Below are positions 18,695 to 27,585 of a stretch of 28,438 bases of DNA, in pieces (positions within the stretch are counted from its first letter, which is position 1; each line of letters begins with the position of its first letter). Position numbers and translations under genes: made by a program. Under the pieces are notes generated by a model. It did no database searches. It was not told the origin of the DNA and saw only the letters and a program-made list of their open reading frames with translations. The stretch lies in the NCBI GenBank assembly GCA_001632435.1, contig KV424162.1, positions 1 to 28,438 on the forward strand. The letters are read 5' to 3'. Origin of the DNA: Calocera cornea HHB12733. Its lineage: Eukaryota > Basidiomycota > Dacrymycetes > Dacrymycetales > Dacrymycetaceae.

Positions 18695-19423
18695 GCTGGT
18701 GCCCGGCGGTGGGGCCGGGAAAAGCAGCTCTAGCTTACAAGCTGTGTGCTGTCCATCGGTGCAGAGAATGATACGATCCATTGGCATCGCCCGCACACGG
18801 AGCGATTCCTCAAAAGTTGTTGCACACTCGCGCCGGCTTGCAGTACATTTCGCATGCCGAAATGGACCGCTTGCAGGCACCGTGATCTCAGGCCAGTGTA
18901 CCAAGCAGCTACTCCTGTTGTTGGGGTGTTTTCTGTGGCTTGCGTGCCTGGGAGGGCAGCCAGCCGGGACTGGTCAGCCCTGGGTGTGTCTGTCTGTGAC
19001 CGCCCGGGGCAGGTGAGCCCGGTGCATGCAGTTGGCGCCGTCTCATCTCCTCTGCAGTACTCTCGCGTAGATCGATATCCAAACACCCCCGGGAACATGC
19101 TAGACATTCAACCGTGCGTCGTTACACAAGGTCCAGACTGGGAAAGCGGGGCGAAACGCATGTGCGTGATGCATTCAAACTGCCGGTCGCGTGTTGCTTG
19201 CTGAAGGAAGCCCTGAGCCCACGGCCCAGGTCAATGGGCGAGTTGTTGAGGGCGGCGGCCGCGGAGGCGGTGGGGGGGATCCAGAAGGTGAAGCAAGCAC
19301 CTGTATTCACAGCCTGATGAAATGGGCCGCTTGCGGGCTTGGACAATCATATGGGGACAGGTACTGCCCCACGTTTACTAACAATACATATTGTTACGTG
19401 AATCGATTTTCACATTCTTTGCT
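18695..19423. other. Intergenic, convergent 3' flanks
   Basis: No gene is supported. This is the space between the 3' ends of the TBC gene (+) and the 340-aa membrane protein gene (-). Several short open frames are present without recognisable content. Confidence 0.55.
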
Positions 19424-20612
19424 TTACCATGTGCCTTCTTTCCCGGACTTCCGCCGTCCCGGGTCATCCTGTCCGAACCTCCGCTCCTTCTCCAGAATAG
19501 CATCGAAGTCCTCCTGCTCCTTCCGCCGTTCGGCGGCATCAGCGTCCAGGGGCTCCGCGAAATCGTCCAGACCGATAGGGGTGTCATAAGATGGTGTGTC
19601 ACCTGTCTCATAGTCAGGGACTCGCTGCTCAACAGGCGTCCTCGGCATCTGCTTGCGAGGGGGCTGTCGGCCTTGGCGGAGTGAATCCCAAGCAGATTCA
19701 TGCGGTTCGTCAGAGGCAGGCGCAGGCGCTGTGGGCCGGGTCGGTCGAGAGCGAGGGGAGGGTAGTGCTGTAACGAAACATTTAGTACGAGGGACACAAC
19801 GCATGTGGAGGTCCACATACGTTGTGAGGGCGTTTCTGTGCCATCGGAGCGTCTCCACACATCCGGCCTGCGCTCCAACTCCTGCGTGACGGGCCCTTGT
19901 GGCATCCCTGCGGTCGAATCGTCACCGCTCCACTCGACCCCACTGCGCGACCCCACGTCTGGCGGCACACCAGTGTTCAAGCCACCCCTCCACACGATAG
20001 CATCCCTCCGCTTCTCCAATTCCACGTCCCGCTTTGTCTGGAGTTCGGCGTTGCGTCTACTCTCGGTCCTCCTCATTTGCTCTTGGAACATCTCTTGATA
20101 GGCGATTGCGGCAGCCTTTGGATATGTGCATTTCTGAATTATCCTCCAGTCACCATAGGCCTCGAGAGCTAGGCCAGCAGGACCTCCAATGAAGATGCCG
20201 CCCACAATAGCAAGGATTGCAAGGCGCAAGCTCCCCTTGGGTTTTGTTTGGACTATCCACCAAAGTGGAGGGGCGGATACTGCAAGATACCCAATTGGCT
20301 GTGGGAAGGATAAATGAGTACATGAGCCCTCAGAGCCGCAAAAGGGTACATACAGCCCACGGCATTCGAAAGCGAGGCTCGGTCAATAGCACCTCGTCAG
20401 ATGGGGTGATCCGTCCGAGCCGCTTCTGCCGTTCCCACAGATCGACGTCAATCGGCGGGACGAACCGAATTGCTGGCGTAGTGCAGTCAGCATGGTGCAA
20501 GCCTACACCACGAATATGGATGCAGCACACCTTTCAGCCTGATTTGTGGGGCGACTGTCTCGATCGGTGCCCCAGGGCCCCGTTGGTCGGTTGTAACATC
20601 TTCGTCCGCCAT
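19424..20612 (-). CDS. Hypothetical membrane protein, 340 aa, 4 exons
   Basis: Minus-strand exons are 20531-20612, 20354-20472, 19821-20298 and 19424-19767, giving 340 aa with all phases consistent. The N-terminus (MADEDVTTDQ...) is soluble. Residues 68-84 (IGYLAVSAPPLWWIVQ) and 92-112 (RLAILAIVGGIFIGGPAGLAL) are hydrophobic and probably span a membrane as a hairpin. They are followed by AYGDWRIIQKCTYPKAAAIAY and a highly charged helical stretch (EQMRRTESRRNAELQTKRD). The C-terminal 110 residues are Pro-rich, then acidic (GLDDFAEPLDADAAERRKEQ), and end KSGKEGTW. I recognise no named domain. The small hydrophobic hairpin next to charged helices recalls organelle inner-membrane proteins, but that is only an impression. 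The well-formed introns and agreeing phases argue that it is a real gene. Confidence 0.72.
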
Positions 20613-20901
20613 AACTCCTTGCGTGCGGCGGTCCCCGGAAAGCAGCCGAAATGAGTGGTTCTCCACCTCCCAGGGGTTGCCGTAGATATTCAGGTGATCG
20701 ACACGAGGCTAGCCGGCGTTATACCAGGCAACAGTCGAGATGGCGTAGTGTAGACGCAGGGCAGGAAGGGCAGCGTCTCGCCGCGGGTCAGTGGCGCGGC
20801 GGGGGCACGTGCAGAAAAGAAGCACATTCTGCTTCCGGGAAGACAAAGCAACACATGCGTCTGCTGCCGCATTCATTCATTCACCACCACCTCTTCATAA
20901 G
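20613..20901. other. Intergenic, probable divergent promoter region
   Basis: This stretch is upstream of the 340-aa membrane protein gene. No motif is recognised. Confidence 0.5.
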
Positions 20902-21554
20902 ATGTCGACTCGGGACGGGTTGAGACATTCCTCCATATTCACTACCCTCCCGCCCCTGGATCCTCAGATTGGAATGAACCTCCCATCCGTGATAGTGAGA
21001 CTGTCGAGGGGAAAATCAAACTCGGGTGGCCCGCTTGTACAGTACCTGGTTGGCTTTCAGCTCGACGGTTTCACCACACAGTGACCTTGCACTTTTTCAG
21101 CCGGCGGTACATTAACAGTGGCTGTTTTAAGCCATGAGCAGGGCAGTATGGTACTGAAGGACTGGTGTCTTACCAATTATCTGCCTATGCCCGCACAGTA
21201 CCCCTGGCAGGCACATATTTCATCCGCCCGATTCATGCTGACCGCCGGAAATATCATCCAAATGTCCGTACCGGTGCAGACGACGTCTTATACCCGAAGC
21301 TGGAGTTGTGGCATCGTGCTGTTCTAGACATCAATGGAGCTGGTTTAACATACAATTTCGGTACCTTTTCTGTACATACTGAAGTGGCTTCTCCCCAGCA
21401 AGGAAGCCTGCCAGGCCAGACTGGGATGCTCACCACCCATGAGTCACCCGGGCCACCATATCGCATCAATACAGAGGGGCGTGGTACTATGAAGCGGTGC
21501 AGTACCTCCACTTCGCAGTTGACATTTCATCTAACTGCAAACCAATTCCATTGA
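20902..21554 (+). CDS. Possible small gene of unknown function
   Basis: From the ATG at 20902 a coding-like stretch runs to about 21038 (MSTRDGLRHSS ... VIVRLSRGKSNSGG). A second coding-like stretch runs about 21147-21554 in another frame (AYARTVPLAGTYFIRPIHAD, then DDVLYPKLELWHRAVLDING). They can be joined in phase by an intron of about 108 nt starting GTACAG and ending GGGCAG, but this splice is not certain. The second stretch has the look of a globular protein, with aromatic residues and alternating hydrophobics. I do not recognise a family, and the model could be wrong or the sequence a decayed gene. Confidence 0.3.
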
Positions 21555-21664
21555 CGAGTTACGGGTGGTTGCTTGGCCCAATCTCATGGCCATAAGAGTT
21601 GGCTGCGCACTTGGGCGACACACCTGATTCATCGGACCGATGATTCCGTTTCGCTGAGGGGTGC

Positions 21665-21862
21665 CTAGCCGGTGTCCCACGTAAACCCGGTTGTCCCTGG
21701 CGATGTGGCGACGGCTTTAACGGCATAAGTATCTCCGGCGGGGCGTTTCTTCGGCTCGCCCCCGTGGGACATGTGGTGCCGCATTGCCCGACCCGCTTTT
21801 GCACCATACGCTGTGGAAGCCGATAAGCCAGAATCACAAGTGATTCTGTCGGAGCTTTCCAT
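21665..21862 (-). CDS. Possible small protein, 65 aa
   Basis: The ATG at 21862 opens MESSDRITCDSG, continues through AMRHHMSHGGEPKKRP and ends GFTWDTG. A TATATA lies about 17 bp upstream on the same strand (21879-21884), which is close for a promoter. The frame is open for a further 89 codons upstream, so this may be part of a longer chance frame. No domain is seen. Confidence 0.22.
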   Translation of the reverse strand: MESSDRITCDSGLSASTAYGAKAGRAMRHHMSHGGEPKKRPAGDTYAVKAVATSPGTTGFTWDTG

Positions 21863-22916
21863 TATGAACACAAGTGGATGTATATAGGAATTGTGGGCGT
21901 GGATGCTAAGCTGGATGCTGACGTAAGGGTTCATCCAGCGCGACGCGCGGTCGATAACGCGCACGTGAACGAAAGTTTTGAATTGATCATTTGCTCCCGT
22001 TTTGCAGACAAAGATGGCCTTGCATTGGCTGCTGTGAGGTCTTTCGTCGCAACATAGCGCCAACCACAAAGGGCTACCTTGTGAAACAACTCTCGAACCT
22101 GTGGATCGCTCTCGGATCAGCAGGGCCAAGATTCAGGGGACAGTCCATTGATCTCTGACAATGGGATTGGAAACAGAACCAATCCGGAATGTCGTTACGA
22201 CGGGCTTCTCTGATTCCAGAACCAGCTTCTGACAGGTGGTTCGTCGGCGTTTCGCGGGTCTCTCGGCGGACGGCGCTCAGCACCGCAAAATCCGTGAATG
22301 CCGACATTCCCCGTGCTTCCGGGAATGTGAGAGAGGCGATCACCTTTCATCAATTACACCCGCCTGGCCTGCCAGGCGCAACGATGAAGCCACCCAGGGC
22401 TTCGATCTCCCTTTGTGGTGGTCGCGACAGCTCCCGAGGCGCCCCGGCTGCTCGGCACAGCCTGTCTCTCAATTCATGCAACGGGCTGTGGGGTCGGGAG
22501 CCTCTCCTCCGACGGTGACCCGATGCCGACTGTGGCTTTGCCTCGCGTACCAGACTGGCTTCTGTCTCGCGCGCGAGTCTAGCTGTATCAGCCTGTTGTC
22601 CACATCATCGGTTTGTTTGACTCTGCATGCCACAGGAAGGCCAGGGGTACCACCATCTCTACTGTTGCATGCCTTCCCGGCCCCTTGGGCTTGGATTCGG
22701 CAAGCGTAGTGTCTTAATCAACCTTCGCCCTACAGTAGGCATCCTCTTACCCTCTTCGGGGTATAAATATCCGGAGCATGTCCCTTGCCACCCATGTTCA
22801 GGACTTTCTGCACCTCTCCCTTCCTTCAGCGCCGGACGCTTTGCCATCAGCTCTTTCCCACTCCTCTTGCGACTCTGGATTGTTGCGCATCACTTCACTA
22901 TTCCACAGTCCTCAGC
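21863..22916. other. Intergenic region upstream of the zinc-finger gene
   Basis: No supported gene. The best feature is a TATAAATA box at 22762-22769, about 150 bp before the zinc-finger start codon. Confidence 0.5.
22762..22769 (+). promoter_or_regulatory. TATA-box-like TATAAATA
   Basis: A clean TATAAATA on the sense strand lies 148 bp before the start codon of the C2H2 gene. The spacing would leave a 5' UTR of about 115 bp. Confidence 0.5.
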
Positions 22917-24261
22917 ATGGCTCGGCAGTCTACGGTTAGTTCTAGGTTCTGCCTTCATTGTGTTGACTTACAACTTCTCCCAGTATTCATCTCGTCAGTA
23001 TGTCTGTGACTCGTCCATCTCCCCCGGCATCTGGTGCGGGAAAAGGTTTGAGCGTCGCCACGACCTTAACAGACATGTCAAAGTACATCAAGGCAGAAGG
23101 TTGTCCACTGCGTTAAAGCCGTTCGGTACGAGGGCTTATGACTTATTTAGGGACTACGAGTGTAAACAATGTGGGGAGACGTTCGCCCAGAAGAATGGTC
23201 TGGATGTCCACGAGCGTGGCCAGTGAGTGCAGCGGCATCATTTTTTCCACGCTACATTGCCCTAACCAGTCTTCTAGCTGGGGATTACGGACACATGCCT
23301 GTCCTATGAGCAAGATCTGGGGAAATGGGGACTGCGAGGTCGCCCCTTTCAGAGATGACTCTTCTTATCGTCGTCACTGGCAGAACAAACATGCCATAAA
23401 CCCACATCGGTTCGAGTGCCCGAAGTGCGACTTCAAGTAAGTAAACTTGCGTTTTTTCCGGCAGGGGGAGTCGATACTCACTATTTGGTTAGAGCAGCGC
23501 GCAAGGCTCTACTGAAGCATCATATGCGTGAGCGCCACGATCGAGAGCTTCCGACATGGATGCAAGAACGTCAGCCCCGTGGCGCTCATGGGATCGACGT
23601 GCCTGCTCACATTCCGGTCACTGTGTTCGACTCGGAGCTACCCATGTTTCTTGGGACTTCCTCTCGTTCTCGCGGTCGTCCTCGGTCTAGCGCTACGCGC
23701 TCCAGTCAACAGTCATCGGAACCTATCATCATGAGGTCACCGTCCTATGAGGGCGGCGAGCTGACTCCCGACATTGAATCGGCCTCTCCCTCCAGCTCAT
23801 TCCTCGTAACGCCCGATTCGCCACGCAAGTCGGGCCTCCCTCAAGAAGATCCGTTTTCCCTTCGGGTACCTTCGCTACCCCCGCCCTCACTCTGGTCCAC
23901 GAAGACGGAAATGCACTCCCCGGATGTTTGGTCATCCAGCGCTATGGCTATGCCTGCTCCGCCGATGATGGATTATCCCGCACCTCCCATCACCCACGAA
24001 ACTCCAATGCTCATGGTGAATGAGACACCCATGATGATGGACTACCGCTACTCGTACCCTTCTCTGGACCCTGGCCTCGACTTCGGTGTCGAAACTGATC
24101 CATACTCAGCCACATCCAGTCCGGCCTCACTGGTGTTTAACGACTCGGCCGATATGGGGGTTTGGGGACTTGCGGCAAGCACTATGGACTTCGGTGCGAC
24201 TCAGGTCGGAGACGACTCCTGGATGGATTCCATGATTGATCCAACTCTTCTTGGACAGTGA
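22917..24261 (+). CDS. C2H2 zinc-finger protein, probable transcription factor
   Basis: Exons are 22917-22934, 22984-23099, 23151-23222, 23278-23436 and 23493-24261, giving 377 aa. There are four C2H2 fingers. The first is C14-X9-C24...H37-X3-H41 (CGKRFERRHDLNRHVKVH, unusually wide Cys spacing). The second is C49-X2-C52...H65-X3-H69, reached by the linker QGRRDY. The third is C77-X10-C88...H102-X4-H107. The fourth is C116-X2-C119...H132-X4-H137. Splicing builds the domain: removing 23100-23150 makes the linker, and His69 is created across the 23223-23277 intron. The C-terminal 240 residues are Ser/Pro-rich, then Met/Pro-rich (PPMMDYPAPP, NETPMMMDYR), and end acidic (DDSWMDSMIDPTLLGQ), like an activation domain. 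It probably acts as a nuclear DNA-binding regulator with unknown targets. It is convergent with the XPG-like gene. Confidence 0.85.
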
Positions 24262-24626
24262 TTAGGCAATATGCAGACAGGTTCTTCCACGTCTTCATAC
24301 TCATCCTTTGTGAGATAGTTAAGGCTTCTGTACAACATCCGCTTTCAATCCTGTCGCCCCTTTTGTTCCATCCTCACTCCTCACGTAAGATAGCTCGGTC
24401 TATTCCTGTATTACGTTATCCCATCATGGACACTGCCTCATGAAACTCACGACTCTCGTTAATTTTACAGCCCTGGGAGATAGCTTCCCCTGCACATTGG
24501 CCCCGTTCAATTCAGCCACTCTCGGTAGTACATCCTCTGCAGCACGGACCCTCATAGGAACGTCGCAATCTTGACACGTCCTGCAGTATGCTTACAAACG
24601 AAAAACTCCCGAAACTATGCCTAATG
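24262..24626. other. Intergenic, convergent 3' flanks
   Basis: This lies between the 3' ends of the zinc-finger gene (+) and the XPG-like nuclease gene (-). No gene or structured RNA is seen. Confidence 0.6.
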
Positions 24627-26899
24627 CTACAGCGTTGCCGAAAGCCATCCTCGGTTCTCCCCATACGGGTCAGTAGGATTATCACCGAAATAATTGCCCC
24701 CTAAATGACGCCCCCCGGTCCCACGATCCGAGGTGCCGTCTAGGAGATCTGAAGCGTGGATGTTGTACTCCTGCAAGATTGCGTGCACTTCTTCTTCTTG
24801 ATATTCCATCGGTTGCATGACAGAGCTATCCGGGAGAGGTGGGAGAGTCGAGAACACGAGCCGTGCGACTTCTATCTGCTGCAAATATGCCGTCGGCGTC
24901 TCAGGGACATATTTTGTCTGAGATTCCATGACTTTCTCGATGGAACCATGTGCGCGGATGAGCTTGATGGCAGTATGCGGACCGAGATTCTTGACGCGTT
25001 GCGTGAAGTCTGTGCCCAGCAGTAGGGCGAAGTCGACGAAAGCATCGCGCGTCAAATGTAGAGCGTTGCGGACATCCGTCCCAGAGATAAGCGAGAGAGG
25101 CACATTGCGGTTTGTCAGATTGCGGAGAAGAGGGGCTTCATACACAAGAACGTCCTGCACGCTGAGTCAGCGCCGGACAAATTTCGATCATGCGTTGAAT
25201 CGTCCTTACCGTGTCTTCGCTCCCTACGAAGTCCGCATATCCGTGAATGACAAGACTAGCAGCCAATGCCTCGGCCTCATATGGAAACTCCGCTTCGATG
25301 CAAGGTACACCCATGGCGATAAGTAATCGCCGCGACTCAGCATACGTCGCCGCCGTTGGTAAGTGGTTTCGCTTCTCGTAGCTTGATGCCATGTGCCCAC
25401 TGCGGTTCAATAGGCCCTCCACAACGGCTCCGTCGGCCTCTTCCTCCGGCTTGTGATCTTCCTCCTTTCCAGATTCGGCAACTTCAGTAGTAAGGCGATT
25501 CCAGAACAGCTGCTCGTCTTCCGTCAACTTCACTTGATACTTTGAGGGCAGCACAGGTTCCGGCTCGGGTGTAGGCTCCTCCATGGTGGTCGGGAGAAGG
25601 GCTTGCTTTCGCATGAGTGTGGTTTTTTGGAAGTCTTGATATAGCACTGTGAGTTCTTTGGCGACAGACGCAGCCGCCGGGGAAACCAGTGGAACAGGAG
25701 TAATGGATGAACCATGTCCGAGATCATGTGCCTCCCTGGGCTCGGATGGCTCCAAGGGGATCGACGGCGCCTCTGTCGGCGGGGTGGCAGAGGGTTGTGT
25801 TGAAATTGAGGGAATGTCGGGAGCACCGATATCGGGCTCTACCATTGACGTGACAGGGATATACTTTTCCGGGGCAGCAGCAGGCGCATCGACACCACTT
25901 TCAGCCCTTTCTTCATGCGAGGTCGCATTCGCGGAGGTTTGGGGCGGAACGTCGAAAGAATAGAGCACCGACTCCTCGGCGGGCAAGTCTGATAGAGGTT
26001 CATTAACGGGCACCTCTGCGGCTGCTACACCTTCCCCCATGGCTTCCAGAGCAGCTTCGTATGCAGTATCCACTGCAGCTATGACGGAGACATCGGCAGG
26101 ATCGAAGTCGCTGAGAAAGCTTGCGAGTGCCTCTCTCTCTTCCGGCGGGTAGAGTTGCACGATCAGCTGCTTACGCAGAGCACGATCGGCCTGCTCCTCG
26201 TCCTTTGGAGTCACTGTCAACGGCTGTTCTTCCACCTCTACAGGGTTCGACTGTTGGACCTTCTCCATCGCGTCCGCCAGGCCAAGCAGCTGAGCCTCGG
26301 CATCGGCCCCGACCGCGACGCGCACAACACGACTGACATGAAGTCGCTCAGGGTGGCTCAATCCCTGATATCTCTTCACAGCTGCTGTGAGCCTTTGTAG
26401 ACGCCGTAGACGACCAAGCTCGTGAGTGCCACGTGCGAGCTGGAGCAGTCTCATCGCTTGCCGTCGCGCTTGCTGTCACAGGTGAAGTATGAGCTGTCGG
26501 CAGGGATGATAGCGACGACCAGAACATACCTCGCGCGCCTTTGCCGAGCTCCGCTCCTTCCCGTCCCACACTGTGATCACACCAACACCATTCGTGCGTA
26601 GATCATTGATAACGTTGTACCACCCGACGACATGCCGGTGCTCATGTGGCGTGGCACCGAAGTGCAATCTTTGCGTGACGAGGTTTCCATCTCTAAGGTT
26701 CCTTCAGCTTTCGGTCACTCAAGTCATCAGAGACACGCGTACATTGCTATTGTCTTACCTGCAAGAGCGCGGAAACGCGTCGGGATCTGCTTGATGACAT
26801 CCGGGCTGTCTTCGGTGTCAGTGGGCTGTTCTGCGAGCTGGCGTCACAAGTTGCGCACCAAGCTTTCTGCAAAAACGGCGTGAATCCCAAAACTCCCAT
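24627..26899 (-). CDS. XPG/Rad2/FEN1-family structure-specific nuclease
   Basis: Minus-strand exons are 26859-26899, 26743-26805, 26530-26692, 25210-26472 and 24627-25154, giving 685 aa. Family enzymes cut DNA flaps, bubbles or 5' ends using two metal ions. The N-domain starts MGVLGFTPFLQKACP and contains IDGNLVTQRLHF (Asp36, formed by splicing) and VWDGKER (Asp78). The I-domain contains PYEAEAL (Glu488, Glu490) and SEDTD (Asp509, Asp511, joined across an intron). LLGTDFT (Asp559) is followed by a helix-hairpin-helix-like NLGPHTAIKLIRAHGSIEKV. These correspond to the seven catalytic acids of XPG (D30, D77, E789, E791, D810, D812, D861). Between the two domains lie about 390 residues, much of them acidic and Pro/Ser/Thr-rich spacer, as in Rad2/XPG rather than FEN1. 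I see no PCNA-binding QxxhxxFF tail. The orthologue is not certain: it could be Rad2-like or a fungal-specific branch. Confidence 0.88.
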
Positions 26900-27263
26900 C
26901 CGGAAGTCGAAGGATATGCACGGCTCCGCTCTTCAACTCAGATCGTGGTAAGAGAAATGGCGAGAGCGGAGTGAAGTAGCGTCGGCGCGAGAAAGCGCGA
27001 CGGCTTCATGACGCGCTAGCCTAGACTGCCTCCGGCTCGTTGTTGGCCCGATCACGGCCCGTTGAACCAATCAACTCGTCTAGACCGTTACTCCAACATT
27101 ACTGCTTGAAGCTGACGCCCTCGTTGATTTTCACCTCATCTACGAGCACTGGCCACCGAGATTGACGTCGGTTATACGTAATCTCTTCTGGTCTATTGTT
27201 GAATAACTCTAGTCCTGATGATGTACTCTGCGTTGTTACCGACTTCTTTGGTCGAGACCCTTG
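26900..27263. other. Intergenic: promoter side of the nuclease gene, left flank of the LTR
   Basis: No gene is seen. The nuclease start (26899, -) and the retrotransposon LTR (+) point away from each other across this stretch. Confidence 0.55.
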
Positions 27264-27551
27264 TGTCATGACCACGTCCCAGGCCGCTCTTGCACCTGCA
27301 CAGCCACTCGGACCGCTGACAGTTTGAACTGTCAGCACGTTTCTGTAAGCTGTTTCACTGCTCTTTCTATATAAGATAGCCCGCTTCTTAGCCTGTACAC
27401 TCTGTCGTGTCAACGCAGTCGTTTCCCTGCCCAGTTCCAGTCCCAGCCTTGCCCCAGCCCTTGTTCTCTCTTTGCCCTTGCCAACTGTCACCCGGCTCTT
27501 CACGACCAAACCCTGCCCTGCCCTGCCTACCTGCCCGGCCCATTCCTGACA
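27264..27551 (+). repeat. 5' LTR (left boundary 27264 or 27330)
   Basis: The right end is CCTGACA at 27545-27551, giving the CA terminus. Two TG starts pair with it: TGTCATGACC at 27264 (288 bp LTR) or TGTCAGCACG at 27330 (222 bp LTR, 6-bp terminal inverted repeat TGTCAG/CTGACA). It contains TATATAA at 27368-27374 and a pyrimidine-rich R-U5 part. The 3' LTR is outside the window, so the boundary cannot be settled here. Confidence 0.65.
27368..27374 (+). promoter_or_regulatory. LTR TATA box
   Basis: TATATAA lies 30 nt before 27404, the inferred RNA 5' end that matches the primer-binding region. This spacing fits RNA polymerase II initiation. Confidence 0.65.
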
Positions 27552-27553
27552 GT

Positions 27554-27563
27554 TTGACACGAC
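27554..27563 (+). other. Primer-binding site for self-priming
   Basis: TTGACACGAC, three bases after the LTR end, is the exact reverse complement of GTCGTGTCAA at 27404-27413, the predicted 5' end of the transcript. In Tf1/sushi-type Ty3/gypsy elements the RNA 5' end folds back onto this site and primes minus-strand synthesis instead of a tRNA. Confidence 0.7.
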
Positions 27564-27585
27564 CTCCCTGTCGTTTTGAGCCGTT

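Noticed and set aside
17393..18904. Long minus-strand open frame (about 500 codons) over the TBC gene
   Set aside because: It is a shadow of the GC-rich plus-strand coding sequence, it runs through the N gap, and it has no recognisable content; the plus strand has clear TBC motifs and matching splice phases.
22627..23226. Extension of the zinc-finger protein upstream of 22917
   Set aside because: The frame is open, but it runs over the TATAAATA box and the first true exon/intron junction; the ATG at 22917 with an 18-nt first exon fits better.
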